DNA of 64,000 nt from Kineococcus sp. NBC_00420 (GCF_036021035.1 NZ_CP107930.1:1426001-1490000); one strand, 5' to 3'; counted from the first letter of the stretch, positions 8,455 through 17,566 are shown. Notes: generated from the sequence alone by a model not told the origin. Numbers and translations: made by a program.

Positions 8455-9819
8455 TCAGTGCGAGATGGCGAGGTAGGCCAGGAGGTCGTGGCGCGTGATG
8501 ACGCCCACGGGCTTCCCGTCCTCCACCACGACGGCCGCGTCCGCGCTCGAGAACACCGCGCGGGCGTCCTCGACCGACTGCCCCGCACCGACCAGCGGCA
8601 GGGCCGGGCCCATGTGCGCGCTGACGGCGTCGGACATCTTCGCCTTGCCGGTGAACAGGGCGTCGAGCAGCTCCCGCTCGTTCACCGCGCCGGCGATCTC
8701 CCCCGCCATGACCGGCGGTTCCGCCCCGACGACGGGCAGCTGCGAGACGCCGTACTCGCGCATGATCTCGATGACGTCGTGGACGGTCTCCGTCGGGTGC
8801 GTGTGCACCAGCGCGGGCAGCCCGGCCGACTTGGCACGCAGCACCCCGCCGACGGTCCCGCTGGAGCCGGAGTCGAGGAACCCGTAGGACGACATCCAGT
8901 CGTCGTTGAAGATCTTCCCCAGGTAGCCGCGGCCGCTGTCGGGCAGCAGCACCACGACGACGTCGTCGGGGCCGAGGTCCTTCGCCGCGCGCAGCGCCGC
9001 GACGACGGCCATCCCGCAGGAGCCCCCGACGAGGAGCCCCTCCTCGCGGGCCAGGCGACGGGTCATCGCGAAGGAGTCCCCGTCGGAGACGGCGATGATC
9101 TGGTCGGGGATCGAGGGGTCGTAGGCCGTGGGCCAGAAGTCCTCGCCCACGCCTTCGACGAGGTAGGGGCGGCCGGTGCCACCGGAGTAGACCGAACCCT
9201 CCGGGTCGGCGCCGATGACCTTCACGTCGCCCTGTTCCTTGAGGTAGCGCCCGGTGCCGGTGATGGTCCCCCCGGTGCCGACCCCGGCGACGAAGTGCGT
9301 GATCCTGCCGTCGGTGTCGGCCCAGACCTCGGGACCGGTCGTCTCGTAGTGGCTGCGCGGGCCCTGGACGTTGCTGTACTGGTCCGGCTTCCAGGCGCCC
9401 TCGATCTCACGGACCAGGCGGTCGGAGACGGAGTAGTAGGACTGCGGGTCCTCCGGCGGGACGGCCGTCGGGCAGACGACGACCTCGGCCCCGTAGGCCT
9501 TGAGGACGTTGCGCTTGTCGACGCTGACCTTGTCCGGGCAGACGAAGACGCACTGGTAGCCGCGCTGCTGCGCGACGAGCGCCAGCCCGACCCCCGTGTT
9601 GCCGCTCGTGGGTTCGACGATCGTCCCGCCCGGCTTCAGCAGCCCCTCGGCCTCGGCGGCGTCGATCATGCGGGTCGCGATGCGGTCCTTCACGGAGCCA
9701 CCGGGGTTGAGGTACTCCACCTTCGCGAGCACCGTGCAGGCCAGGCCCTCGGTGACGCGGTTGAGCTTGACCAGCGGGGTACCGCCCACGAGGTCGACGA
9801 CGGTCTCGGCATAGCGCAT
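8455..9819 (-). CDS. cbs: Cystathionine beta-synthase
   Basis: 454 residues, close to other actinobacterial enzymes of this name. The N-terminal fold-II PLP domain has NPGGSVKDRIA (Schiff-base lysine K44) and the PLP phosphate-binding TSGNTGVGLA. Two C-terminal CBS domains follow (THPTETVHDVIEIMREYGVS and later DGKPVGVITRHDLLAYL). It condenses serine (or O-acetylserine) with homocysteine in transsulfuration. The two CBS domains separate it from plain cysteine synthase. Its ATG at 9819 lies next to the divergent lipoprotein gene. Confidence 0.92.
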   Translation of the reverse strand: MRYAETVVDLVGGTPLVKLNRVTEGLACTVLAKVEYLNPGGSVKDRIATRMIDAAEAEGLLKPGGTIVEPTSGNTGVGLALVAQQRGYQCVFVCPDKVSVDKRNVLKAYGAEVVVCPTAVPPEDPQSYYSVSDRLVREIEGAWKPDQYSNVQGPRSHYETTGPEVWADTDGRITHFVAGVGTGGTITGTGRYLKEQGDVKVIGADPEGSVYSGGTGRPYLVEGVGEDFWPTAYDPSIPDQIIAVSDGDSFAMTRRLAREEGLLVGGSCGMAVVAALRAAKDLGPDDVVVVLLPDSGRGYLGKIFNDDWMSSYGFLDSGSSGTVGGVLRAKSAGLPALVHTHPTETVHDVIEIMREYGVSQLPVVGAEPPVMAGEIAGAVNERELLDALFTGKAKMSDAVSAHMGPALPLVGAGQSVEDARAVFSSADAAVVVEDGKPVGVITRHDLLAYLAISH

Positions 9820-9871
9820 GGCCCCATCATCCCGCACGGAACCCGGCCCCCGGGCGCCGCGTCCCACCGTC

Positions 9872-10960
9872 GTGCTGCGCCGCCGCGACCTGCTGATCTC
9901 GCTGACCGCCACGGGAGTGCTGGCCGGGTGCGGGAACGACCCGACGTCACCGTCGGCGAACACCGGCTGGCCGGGCGACCTCCCCGCCACGTCCGCGACC
10001 TGGCAGGAACTCCCTGTCCCGCCGATGGTCCCCCGCCGGCGACCGACGCTGACCTGGACGGGCTCCGAGGTCCTGGTCACCGGGGGCGAGTTCATCCCCG
10101 CGACGACGCCGCCTCCCTGCCCGGCGAACGCCGACTGCTACTTCCCCTCGAATCCCGTGACCGACGGTGCGGCCTTCGATCCCGCGACCGGCACCTGGCG
10201 CCACTTCGACGACGCGCCGGCGTTCCACCACGAGCCGGTCTGGACCGGCTCCCTGCTCACCGACGGCTGGACGTGGTTCGACCCGGCGTCCGGGGCGAGG
10301 GGTCAAGCCCCGTGGAGCGACCTCCTCGTCTACGCCCCGGCCTGGTGGTCAGGGTCGGAGGTGGTCTGCGTGGGGACCGACGGGAGCATGGAGCCCGTGG
10401 CCCACACCCTCTGGGCCTGTAACCCCGTCACGGGCGCCACCCGCACCTCTCCCGTCCCTTCGCCCGCGGCCGGGGAGTCAGTGAGCACCTTCGGCACCGA
10501 CCACGAGTTGTTCGTGGGGACCTCGAAGATCATCGACGCCGAGTGCAGCAGCGGCGGCTCCTGCGGTCGGCTCAACGCCTGGGACGCGGTCACGGGAAGT
10601 TGGCGTGCGGTCGACGGGGAACTGGTCGCGAGCGGATGGGACGGTTCGCGCGGCGTCGGGATCCGCTGGGACGACTCCGGTCCCGTGGGGGTCGTGACCG
10701 TCGACCCGGCCGACGGCTCCAGCAGCGAACTCCCCGCCCTGCCCGCGGCGCTCCGCGGCTCCCCGCGCCTGCTGGTGGGTCCCGGCCGGATCGCGGTGAG
10801 CGAGTCGGGCCGCACGGCCGTCCTCGACGGGACGCAGTGGGTCGCCCTGCCCGAGCTCACCATCGCCCCCGACTCGGTGCCGACCGTCGAGTGGGCGGGC
10901 GACCGGCTCGTCGCCTGGGACGACTCCGGGCGCACCGGCCGGTCGATCCAGCTCGAGTGA
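9872..10960 (+). CDS. Lipoprotein with Kelch-like beta-propeller repeats
   Basis: 362 residues from GTG 9872. The N-terminus LRRRDLLISLTATGVLAGC has a twin arginine, a hydrophobic core and a lipobox (VLAGC), so the protein should be exported and lipid-anchored. Repeated units of the form WTGSEVLVTGG, FDPATGTWRHF and WDAVTGSWRAV suggest a Kelch-type propeller. An earlier in-frame ATG at 9818 would overlap the divergent cbs start and put a non-signal extension before the lipobox, so I prefer 9872, although no good ribosome site is seen for it. Function is unknown. Confidence 0.65.
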   Translation: MLRRRDLLISLTATGVLAGCGNDPTSPSANTGWPGDLPATSATWQELPVPPMVPRRRPTLTWTGSEVLVTGGEFIPATTPPPCPANADCYFPSNPVTDGAAFDPATGTWRHFDDAPAFHHEPVWTGSLLTDGWTWFDPASGARGQAPWSDLLVYAPAWWSGSEVVCVGTDGSMEPVAHTLWACNPVTGATRTSPVPSPAAGESVSTFGTDHELFVGTSKIIDAECSSGGSCGRLNAWDAVTGSWRAVDGELVASGWDGSRGVGIRWDDSGPVGVVTVDPADGSSSELPALPAALRGSPRLLVGPGRIAVSESGRTAVLDGTQWVALPELTIAPDSVPTVEWAGDRLVAWDDSGRTGRSIQLE

Positions 10961-11004
10961 TCTGCGGACAGGGACCGTTCGGCCGACGCCTCCGAGCAGA
11001 CCCT

Positions 11005-11060
11005 CGACTGGAGCGTTCCGCGGCGCAGAGGCCGCTTCGCGACGCGCAATGCTCCAGTCG
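11005..11060. terminator. 18-bp-arm stem-loop between convergent genes
   Basis: Arms 11005-11022 (CGACTGGAGCGTTCCGCG) and 11043-11060 pair with two mismatches around a 20-base loop. The position between the stops at 10960 (plus) and 11066 (minus) fits a bidirectional terminator. Confidence 0.55.
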
Positions 11061-11065
11061 GTGAC

Positions 11066-11419
11066 CTACAGCGCCCGGCGCACCGCCGCGACCACGTCGT
11101 GGGCGGCGGCGAGCGCCGCGGCGTCGCCGAAGTGCACGACGTCGTGGCCGACGACGGCGAGCTGGTCGCCGATCCCGTGGGTGGCCAGCCTCGGCAACGG
11201 ACGGCGGGGTTCACCCTCGGCGTCGGCGGCGAGGTCGGCGAGCGCCTGGGCGGCGGACCGGACCGCGTCCGCGGGGCTGGGCCCGTCCGGGGACCTCGGC
11301 CGGTCGAGCCGCGCGAGGGGGAGGCCCCGGACGCGGTCGGCCTGCAGGTCCAGGAAACGCGAGAGCTCGGTGCGCTGGACCCGCAGGTCCCGCGCACCGA
11401 GCTCGTCGTGGTCGGGCAC
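11066..11419 (-). CDS. Small conserved-looking hypothetical protein
   Basis: 117 residues from GTG 11419. It is Ala/Asp/Arg-rich and predicted mostly helical, with no signal or membrane segment. The C-terminal part (AVVGHDVVHFGDAAALAAAH) has hydrophobic periodicity consistent with a folded domain. It begins 2 bases after the stop of the Bax inhibitor-1 gene on the same strand, so it is probably its operon partner. I do not recognise a family. Codon third positions are strongly G/C, as in the neighbours, which supports coding. Confidence 0.55.
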   Translation of the reverse strand: MPDHDELGARDLRVQRTELSRFLDLQADRVRGLPLARLDRPRSPDGPSPADAVRSAAQALADLAADAEGEPRRPLPRLATHGIGDQLAVVGHDVVHFGDAAALAAAHDVVAAVRRAL

Positions 11420-11421
11420 GG

Positions 11422-12240
11422 TCAGTTGTCGCCGCGCAGGATGGAGATCAGTCGGAGGATCTCCAGGTACAGCCAGACCAGCGTCACCATCAGGCCGAAG
11501 CCCGCGCGCCAGGACTCCTTCACCGGCAGGCCGTTCTTGATGCCCTGCTCGATGTAGTCGAAGTCGAGGACGAGGAACAGCGAGGCCAGGACGACGCCGA
11601 AGGCGCTGACGAGGATCCCCAGGCCGCCGATGGAGTAGACGTTGGTGCCGCCGAGCAGCGAGAACGCGAGGTTCGCGAGCGCGAAGACGAGGTAGCCGAT
11701 CCCCGCGATCATCAGGATCTTGGTGAAGCGCGGGCTGTTGCGGACGATGCCCGTCTTGTAGGCGATGAGCATCCCGGCGAAGGCCCCGAGCGTGCCGATG
11801 ACGGCCTGCCCGACGATGCCGTCGTAGAACGACGCGTACGCGTGCGAGATCGCCCCGACGAAGAGACCCTCGAAGGCCGCGTACGCGAACATCACGCCTG
11901 GGCGGACCTTCTTGGACATCTGCGCCCACAGGCCCAGGACCATCGCGACGAGGGCCGCGCCGATCGCCGGGAGCAGCTTCAGGTCACCGAACCACGCGAG
12001 CGCCGCGCCGACGAGCAGCATCGCGAACAGCGAGGCCGTGCGGACGACGACGTCGTCCAGGGTCATCCGGCGCGACTGCGCCGGCGTGGCGGACGGCTTC
12101 TGGTACCAGTCCTCCAGCGTGCGGGCGGAAGCGTCGGCCGGCGGTGCCTGACGCTGCGCGCTGCTGGGCGCGTCGAACGTGGCGTAGCCGTTGTTCTTCC
12201 ATTCCTTGCTGCGTGCGAAGACCGGGTTCTTGCTCTCCAT
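11422..12240 (-). CDS. Bax inhibitor-1/YccA family membrane protein
   Basis: 272 residues. A soluble N-terminal tail of about 70 residues precedes seven closely spaced hydrophobic helices (for example TASLFAMLLVGAALAWFGDL, LLPAIGAALVAMVLGLWA and GIGYLVFALANLAFSLL). FDYIEQGIKNGLP near the end carries the conserved acidic residues of the TMBIM/BI-1 fold, which in other bacteria forms a calcium leak channel. The ATG at 12240 has GGAGG upstream. The family is firm from the sequence; its role in this organism is unknown. Confidence 0.85.
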   Translation of the reverse strand: MESKNPVFARSKEWKNNGYATFDAPSSAQRQAPPADASARTLEDWYQKPSATPAQSRRMTLDDVVVRTASLFAMLLVGAALAWFGDLKLLPAIGAALVAMVLGLWAQMSKKVRPGVMFAYAAFEGLFVGAISHAYASFYDGIVGQAVIGTLGAFAGMLIAYKTGIVRNSPRFTKILMIAGIGYLVFALANLAFSLLGGTNVYSIGGLGILVSAFGVVLASLFLVLDFDYIEQGIKNGLPVKESWRAGFGLMVTLVWLYLEILRLISILRGDN

Positions 12241-12331
12241 GGCTCCCCTCCGGAGCAGACCTTCAGTGATGGTGGCAACGGCCGAGCAGCTGCCGTGGTT
12301 CCCTGCACCGATCACGGATCAGTCACGAAAG

Positions 12332-12415
12332 TACCCGGGACGGGGATCGAACCCGCACGCCGCGAACGGCCCGGGGGTTTAAGCCCCGTGCGCCTACCAG
12401 TTACGCCACCCGGGC
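12332..12415 (-). tRNA. tRNA-Leu (anticodon UAA)
   Basis: An 84-nt cloverleaf with a long variable arm, as class II tRNAs have. The acceptor stem begins GCCCGGG, with a G-U pair at 1-72. The anticodon stem CGGGG/CCCCG encloses the loop CTTAAAC, giving anticodon TAA. The variable arm is GGCCGTTCGCGGC and the T-loop TTCGATC. The discriminator is A, as required for leucine. CCA is not encoded. Confidence 0.93.
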
Positions 12416-12457
12416 CTGGACAGGCCACGGTGTCGCAGCCTGCGCGGGGTCATCCTC

Positions 12458-13783
12458 TCAGGAACGCGCCGCCCGTTCGAATTCGGCGAAGGGGTCGGAC
12501 AACGCCGCCATCGCCACGGCCTCGCGGTGGAAGAGCGCCGCCTGCACCCAGCCGAGCAGCACACCGGCCTTGCGCGAGCGGGTCGGCATCTTGGACAGGT
12601 GGTAGACGCGGTGCGCCAGCCACGCGGGGTAGCCCCGCACGCGCACCCCGTAGATCTGCGCGACGCCCTTGTGCAGGCCGAGGGAGGCCACGGACCCGGC
12701 GTAGGTGTGCCGGTAGTCGGTGGTGGGCCTGCCCCGCAGGTCGGCGAGGAGGTTGTCGGCGAGGCGGCGGGCCTGTCGGACGGCGTGCTGGGCGTTGGGG
12801 GCGCAGAACCCACCCGGCCGGGTGAGGTCGGGGACGGCGCAGCTGTCCCCCGCACCCCAGGCCCCCTCCACGCCCCGCACCCGCAGGTCGGCGTCCACGA
12901 CGAGACGCCGCCGCTCGTCGAGGGGGAGGTCGGTCGCCTCCAGCAGCGGGTGCGCCTTCACCCCCGCGGTCCAGACGATCGTGGCGGCGTCGAGCTCGCG
13001 GCCGTCGGAGAGGACGACCCGGCCGTCGACGCAGCTCGTCATCGTGGTGCCCAGCGCGACGTCGATGCCCCGCGAGCGCAGCACGTCGACGGCGTAGCGG
13101 CCCAGGCGCGACCCGACCTCGGGCAGGATCCGGTCGGTGGCCTCGACGAGGACGAACCGCAGGTCGGCGGGGCGGATCGTGCGGTGCAGGCGGGTCGCGT
13201 AGCGGGCCATGTCCTCGAGCTCGGCGATGGCCTCGATCCCCGCGTAGCCACCCCCGACGAACACGAACGTCAACGCGCGACGTCGCCCGTCCGCCTCGGT
13301 GCTCGCCTCCGCGAGGTCGAGCTGCGCGAGCACCCGGTTGCGCAGGTGGACGGCCTCCTCGACGGTCTTGAACCCGATCGCCTGCTCGGCGAGGCCCGGG
13401 ATCGGCAGGGTGCGCGAGACCGATCCCGGGGCCATGACCAGCACGTCGTAGTCGAGGTCGCGTTCGGCGCCGTCGGCGCAGCGGATGCGGGCGGTGCGGT
13501 CGCCGTGGGCGATCTTCACGACGTCGGCGGCGACCACCTCGGCCCCGCCCCCGACGTGCGACAACGTGCGGCGCAACGAGACCACGACGTTGCGGGCGTC
13601 GATGGAGCCGGCCGCGGCCTCCGGCAGGAACGGGTGGTAGGTCATGTAGCCGCGCGGGTCGACGAGGGTGATCTCCGCCTCGCCCGGGCGCAGCCGGTGC
13701 AGCAGCCGCAGCGTCGCGTTGAGCCCGACGTAGCCACCCCCCACGACGAGGACGCGGGTCGGGGACTTCGGCACGGAGTGCAC
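12458..13783 (-). CDS. Type II NADH dehydrogenase-like FAD oxidoreductase
   Basis: 441 residues with two dinucleotide-binding motifs: VLVVGGGYVGLNATLRLL for FAD near the N-terminus and FVFVGGGYAGIEAIAEL for NAD(P)H in the middle. WGAGDSCAVP near the C-terminus is the conserved FAD-contacting segment. It has the length and layout of NDH-2 enzymes, which pass electrons from NADH to quinone at the inner face of the membrane. The C-terminal LLGWVQAALFHREAVAM region could supply membrane contact. GTG 13783 follows GGGAGG by 5 bases. Similar proteins exist with other acceptors, so the quinone assignment is by family. Confidence 0.8.
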   Translation of the reverse strand: MHSVPKSPTRVLVVGGGYVGLNATLRLLHRLRPGEAEITLVDPRGYMTYHPFLPEAAAGSIDARNVVVSLRRTLSHVGGGAEVVAADVVKIAHGDRTARIRCADGAERDLDYDVLVMAPGSVSRTLPIPGLAEQAIGFKTVEEAVHLRNRVLAQLDLAEASTEADGRRRALTFVFVGGGYAGIEAIAELEDMARYATRLHRTIRPADLRFVLVEATDRILPEVGSRLGRYAVDVLRSRGIDVALGTTMTSCVDGRVVLSDGRELDAATIVWTAGVKAHPLLEATDLPLDERRRLVVDADLRVRGVEGAWGAGDSCAVPDLTRPGGFCAPNAQHAVRQARRLADNLLADLRGRPTTDYRHTYAGSVASLGLHKGVAQIYGVRVRGYPAWLAHRVYHLSKMPTRSRKAGVLLGWVQAALFHREAVAMAALSDPFAEFERAARS

Positions 13784-13784
13784 C

Positions 13785-14660
13785 CTAACCTCCCAGCTGC
13801 GCCGCGCGTCCGACGACGTCGTCGAGCATCGCGACGGTGAGGCGCCCCGTCGAGGTGTTCTGCTGGCTCACGTGGTAGCTGGCGAGGAGGTGCACCGGAC
13901 CGTGCGGGCCCTGCAGGACGGCCTCGGCGCCGTGCCCGAACCTCGGCTGCGGCCGGGGCACCACCCACCCGTTGCGGCGGGCCGACCCGAGCGCGGACGC
14001 CCACGCGAACGCGCCCAGCACGAGCAGCACCCGCACGCTCGGGGTCACGAGGTCCAGCTCCGCGTCCAGCCAGCCCGCGCAGGTGTTGCGTTCCGTCGTG
14101 GTGGGCTTGTTGTCCGGTGGGGCGCACCGCACGGGCGCGACGATCCGGGTGCGCTGCAGTGCGAGTCCGTCCGCGGCGTCCACGGACGTGGGCTGGTTCG
14201 CGAGACCCGCGCGGTGCAGCGCGGCGATGATCCAGTCCCCCGAACGGTCACCGGTGAACATCCGGCCGGTGCGGTTCCCGCCGTGCGCCGCCGGGGCCAG
14301 GCCGACGACGAGCACCCGGGGGTCGTCCACGCCGAGGCTGGGGACGGGTCGACCCCAGTACGGCTGGTCGCGGTAGGCGCGGCGCTTCTCCCGGGCGACG
14401 TCCTCGCGCCAGGTCACCAGCCGCGGGCAGGCCCGGCAGACGCAGGCCCGCCCCACGAGGTCGGCGACGGTGAGGTCGGTGACGGCGAGGTCGGTGACGG
14501 CGAGCGCCCGCACCTGCGCCGCGTCGTGCGCGACCGGGGTGTCGGGGGCCGAGGGGTCCCCCGGCCAGCCGCTCCCCGGCGGGACGGGCGAGGGGAAGGG
14601 GCGACCCGTCGCGGGGTGCTCAGCGGGCGACGGCGTCGGCGAGGTTGTCGAGGAGTTCAC
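13785..14660 (-). CDS. Uracil-DNA glycosylase, family 5 (UdgB type)
   Basis: 291 residues if started at GTG 14660. CRACPRL and later cysteines fit the Fe-S cluster of family 4/5 glycosylases. Motif [19 protein letters not shown], with no polar residue at the usual catalytic position, and [11 protein letters not shown] in place of HPSPLN mark family 5. These remove uracil, hypoxanthine and related bases from DNA. The start is uncertain: 14660 overlaps the SRPBCC gene by 41 bases, and GTG 14513 would give 242 residues. The N-terminus carries two copies of a 15-bp repeat. Confidence 0.8.
   Translation of the reverse strand: MNSSTTSPTPSPAEHPATGRPFPSPVPPGSGWPGDPSAPDTPVAHDAAQVRALAVTDLAVTDLTVADLVGRACVCRACPRLVTWREDVAREKRRAYRDQPYWGRPVPSLGVDDPRVLVVGLAPAAHGGNRTGRMFTGDRSGDWIIAALHRAGLANQPTSVDAADGLALQRTRIVAPVRCAPPDNKPTTTERNTCAGWLDAELDLVTPSVRVLLVLGAFAWASALGSARRNGWVVPRPQPRFGHGAEAVLQGPHGPVHLLASYHVSQQNTSTGRLTVAMLDDVVGRAAQLGG
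14472..14501. repeat. Two tandem copies of a 15-bp unit
   Basis: GAGGTCGGTGACGGC occurs at 14472-14486 and 14487-14501 inside the glycosylase gene. It encodes a repeated AVTDL and a degenerate third copy adjoins it. A slippage duplication is likely. Confidence 0.8.
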
Positions 14661-15063
14661 CGTAGATCCGGTCCAGTCCGCGCGGCGCGAAGGTACGCTC
14701 GAAGAATCCACCGATGCCGCTCGCCCCGCGCCACTCACTGGTCACGACGACCTCGGAGGCGTCGGGACCGTCGGTCTCCACGCGCCACGTCGTGACCATC
14801 GAGGAGTTCTCGTCGCTCTCGACGAGGGCGTGGCGGTCGGTGGAGGAGACGACGGCCAGGACGTCGCGGACGCGCTTCTTGGTCGCGTGCAGCTTCCAGC
14901 GGACCTGGGTGCCCGGTCCCTCCCCGCCCTCGACGACCTCGTAGTCGGTGAACTGCTCGGGCAGCAACCGGGGACGCGTACCGCGGTAGTCGGCCAGCGC
15001 GGCGAGGACGCGCTCGGCGGGCGCGTCGATCCGTCGGGTGGTCGTTGCGCTCACGGTGCTCAT
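14620..15063 (-). CDS. SRPBCC family (START-like) protein
   Basis: 147 residues from ATG 15063; an in-frame GTG three codons earlier (15072) is also possible. The sequence shows the SRPBCC pattern: [17 protein letters not shown] at the N-terminus, a series of beta strands ([39 protein letters not shown]) and a long C-terminal helix ending [13 protein letters not shown]. Such proteins form a hydrophobic ligand cavity. No catalytic residues can be assigned. It is divergent from the MmcQ/YjbR gene. Confidence 0.7.
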   Translation of the reverse strand: MSTVSATTTRRIDAPAERVLAALADYRGTRPRLLPEQFTDYEVVEGGEGPGTQVRWKLHATKKRVRDVLAVVSSTDRHALVESDENSSMVTTWRVETDGPDASEVVVTSEWRGASGIGGFFERTFAPRGLDRIYGELLDNLADAVAR

Positions 15064-15101
15064 GCTTCCCACCCTGCCAGATCTGCGATTGGCTGTTGCG
15101 C

Positions 15102-15470
15102 GTGGTGACGAGCGACACCCTGCGCGGCTGGGCTTTGGAGCTGCCCGAGGCCGTCGAGGAGGAGACGTGGGGCGCGGCGACGTTCCGGGTGCGGACGAAG
15201 ATCTTCGTCATCCTCCGCGCCGAGGACGGCGTCGCCTCCGTCAAGGCCTCGAAACCCGACCAGGCCGAGCTCATCGCCGGTGACGCGGAGACCTACCGGG
15301 TCGCCTCGCACGTCGGCCGCTTCGGCTGGGTGGAGGTGACGCTGGCGAGCGCGGACCCGACCGAGCTGCACTCCGTCGTGCTGGAGGCCTGGCGCCGCAC
15401 CGCGCCGCGGCGCCTGCAGAGCGCGCTCCCCGACGAGCTGAGGGAGTTGCTGCCGACCCCTCCCGGCTGA
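15102..15470 (+). CDS. MmcQ/YjbR family protein
   Basis: 122 residues. ALELPEAVEEETWGAATFRV at the N-terminus, KASKPDQAELI in the middle and WVEVTLASADPTELHSVV further on match the MmcQ/YjbR fold (CyaY-like, often called DNA-binding). The starts GTG 15102 and GTG 15105 are adjacent; neither has a strong ribosome site. It converges on ppx, with 6 bases between the stops. A biochemical role is not known for the family. Confidence 0.8.
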   Translation: MVTSDTLRGWALELPEAVEEETWGAATFRVRTKIFVILRAEDGVASVKASKPDQAELIAGDAETYRVASHVGRFGWVEVTLASADPTELHSVVLEAWRRTAPRRLQSALPDELRELLPTPPG

Positions 15471-15476
15471 GTACGG

Positions 15477-16406
15477 CTAGGGGCCTGCGAGGGCGACGGC
15501 GATCCCGTCGAGGATGTCGTGCTCGGAGGTGACGACCTCGGTGATCCCGGCCTCGGCCTCGACACGGTCGAGGACCGTGCGCCAGACCAGCGCGCCGGCG
15601 CCGATGACGTCGACGCGACCGGGGTGGACGAAGGGCATCGCGGCGCGTTCGGCGCGGGTCGCGTGCAGCAGCCGGTCGCAGGCCGCACGGACCTGGTCGA
15701 GCGGGAGCCGGACCCCGTGCAGGACACCGGGAACGTACTCGGCGAGCTCCATCGCGGCGGCGGTGATCGTGGTGATCGAGCCGGCCACGCCGACGAGGGT
15801 GCGGGCCCGGGCCAGCGGGACGTCGCAGGCGGCGAGGGCCGCGTCGACGTCCGCGCGGGCCGCGGCGATCTGCCCGGGCGAGGCCGGGTCGTCGTGCAGG
15901 TGCCGCTCGGTCATCCGGACCGAGCCGATGTCGAGCGAGCGGGCCGCCTCGACGTCACGGGCCCCGAGGACGAGTTCCGTCGACCCCCCGCCGAGGTCGA
16001 CGACGAGGAAGGGAGCGCCGTCGTCGCCGAGTTCACGGGTGGCCCCGGCGAAGCTCAGCGCGGCCTCCTCGTCCCCGGTGACGACGTCGGGCTCGACACC
16101 CAGGCGGGCGTGGATCCCGGCGAAGAACTCGTCGCGGTTGGAGACGTCCCTCGACGCGGACGTCGCGACGAAGCGGATCGCCCCCGGCCGGTGCCGCGCG
16201 ATCAGCGCCGCGGCGCGGTCGACGGCGGAGAACGTGCGCTGCAACGCTTCCGGGGCGAACGCGCCGGTCCGGTCGACGCCCTGGCCGAGGCGGACGACCT
16301 CCATCGTGCGCTCGAGCTCCACGCTGGACCCCTGCTCGGCGATGTCCGCGATGAGCAGGCGCAACGAGTTCGTCCCGCAGTCGATCGCGGCGACGCGGCG
16401 GCTCAC
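15477..16406 (-). CDS. ppx: Exopolyphosphatase / pppGpp phosphohydrolase (Ppx/GppA)
   Basis: 309 residues. ASKHA-fold motifs are present: AIDCGTNSLRLLI (phosphate 1), ATSASRDVSNRDEF, the catalytic-Glu region VVTGDEEAALSFAG, and VVDLGGGSTEL (phosphate 2). It degrades polyphosphate from the chain end, and relatives also act on pppGpp. The short length without a C-terminal HD domain is usual for actinobacterial Ppx. GTG 16406 overlaps the DUF501 stop in GTGA. It is the last gene of the eno-ftsB-DUF501-ppx run, an order widely kept in Actinomycetota. Confidence 0.88.
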   Translation of the reverse strand: MSRRVAAIDCGTNSLRLLIADIAEQGSSVELERTMEVVRLGQGVDRTGAFAPEALQRTFSAVDRAAALIARHRPGAIRFVATSASRDVSNRDEFFAGIHARLGVEPDVVTGDEEAALSFAGATRELGDDGAPFLVVDLGGGSTELVLGARDVEAARSLDIGSVRMTERHLHDDPASPGQIAAARADVDAALAACDVPLARARTLVGVAGSITTITAAAMELAEYVPGVLHGVRLPLDQVRAACDRLLHATRAERAAMPFVHPGRVDVIGAGALVWRTVLDRVEAEAGITEVVTSEHDILDGIAVALAGP

Positions 16407-16921
16407 GCGATCGGCCCGTGCGGGCAGACGGCGGGCCAGCCACCGTCGGCGGCGAGGCGTTGCAGGGTCTGGTCCCCGAACGGGTTCACCCCCGGGCCGG
16501 CGGCCAGGGCGTGCCCGACGAGGGCGTGCAGGCACTTCACCCGCGAGGGCATCCCCCCGGCGGAGATGCCCTCGATCTCCGGGACGTCGGCGTCGCCGAG
16601 AGCGGCACGGCGGCGCAGGTAGTCCTCGTGGGCGGCGGCGTAGGCGGTGGCGAGGTCGGGGTCGGCGGCGAGCTGCTCGCTCATCTCGCGCATGACGCCC
16701 TCCGCCTCCAGGGTGCTGATGGCACCCGCGGCGGTCGGGTCGACGAGGTAGTACGTCGTGGGGAACGGGGTGCCGTCGGGCAGTCGCGGAGCGGTCTCGA
16801 CGACGTCGGGGCGGCCGCACCGGCAGCGGTGGGCGATGGCGACCACTCCCCGCGGGACCCGGCCCAGGCGTTCGGCGATGCTGTCCAGGTCGGCCTGGGT
16901 GGCGGGGGTGGAACCGGTCAC
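16403..16921 (-). CDS. DUF501 domain-containing protein
   Basis: 172 residues. AIAHRCRCGRPDVVETAPRL near the N-terminus, TPFPTTYYLVDP, and GGMPSRVKCLHALVGHALA near the C-terminus are hallmarks of DUF501. Conserved Cys and His residues (CRCG, CLHALVGH, VCPHG) could bind a metal. The family's activity is unknown, but it sits almost invariably between the DivIC/FtsB gene and ppx. It starts with GTG 18 bases after the FtsB-like gene and is translationally coupled to ppx. Confidence 0.85.
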   Translation of the reverse strand: MTGSTPATQADLDSIAERLGRVPRGVVAIAHRCRCGRPDVVETAPRLPDGTPFPTTYYLVDPTAAGAISTLEAEGVMREMSEQLAADPDLATAYAAAHEDYLRRRAALGDADVPEIEGISAGGMPSRVKCLHALVGHALAAGPGVNPFGDQTLQRLAADGGWPAVCPHGPIA

Positions 16922-16939
16922 GACGATCTCACTTCGGGC

Positions 16940-17566
16940 TCACTTCGAGGTGGTGGAGCTGGAACTGCCGGAGAGTCCCGGCGTCTTGACCGGGGCGGCG
17001 TTGTCGGGGTTGCCCGCCAGGCGCAACGACTCCCAGATGTTCTCGTACCAGGCGGCGGAGGGTTTCGGCACCGTCGTCGCGGCCTGCTGCGGTGGTACCT
17101 CGTCGGCGTCGGTCGAACCGTCGACGGCGTAGGGGACCTCGCCGGGCATCACGAACCGCAGCCGCTCGCGCGCCTGGGTGATGACGTAGGCGTCGTCCTT
17201 CCAGCGCTGCTCCTGGGCCTGCGCGGCGCTGAGGTCGGTCTGCTGCTGGGAGATCTGCGCGTTCAGCCGGCCGATCTCGGACCGCTGCTCGAGCCACTTC
17301 TGCAGGCTGGGCACGAGGAAGATCGCGAGCAGCAGCGCGACGACGGAGAGCACGAGGACGCGCGGACCGCGGGTGCGCCGCCGCTCGGCCGCCGACATCG
17401 TGGCCCCGCTGCGACCGCGGGCGGCGGCGGCGGGACGGGTGGCCGGTGCGGCGCCGGCCGCGCGGCGGGTGCTGCCCGGACCCCGACCGGGGCGGGAGGC
17501 AGCACTGCGCCCCGCGGTCCCGCCCGAGCGGGGGCCGCGAGGCGCAGTCGGTCGTCGCGAACCCAT
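16940..17566 (-). CDS. FtsB/DivIC family septum formation initiator
   Basis: 208 residues. An Arg/Gly/Ala-rich cytoplasmic N-terminus of about 65 residues precedes one membrane helix (VLVLSVVALLLAIFLVPSL). A coiled coil follows (LEQRSEIGRLNAQISQQQTD), with the DivIC-type segment ITQARERLRFVMPGE. The Ser-rich tail is disordered. Members join FtsL and FtsQ at the division septum. The position downstream of eno is conserved in actinobacteria. The N-terminal extension is unusually basic. Confidence 0.88.
   Translation of the reverse strand: MGSRRPTAPRGPRSGGTAGRSAASRPGRGPGSTRRAAGAAPATRPAAAARGRSGATMSAAERRRTRGPRVLVLSVVALLLAIFLVPSLQKWLEQRSEIGRLNAQISQQQTDLSAAQAQEQRWKDDAYVITQARERLRFVMPGEVPYAVDGSTDADEVPPQQAATTVPKPSAAWYENIWESLRLAGNPDNAAPVKTPGLSGSSSSTTSK

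Noticed and set aside
11842-12825. Plus-strand open frame across the Bax inhibitor gene, tRNA-Leu and the NDH-2 gene
   Set aside because: It runs through a tRNA gene and antisense to two real proteins, so it cannot be a gene.
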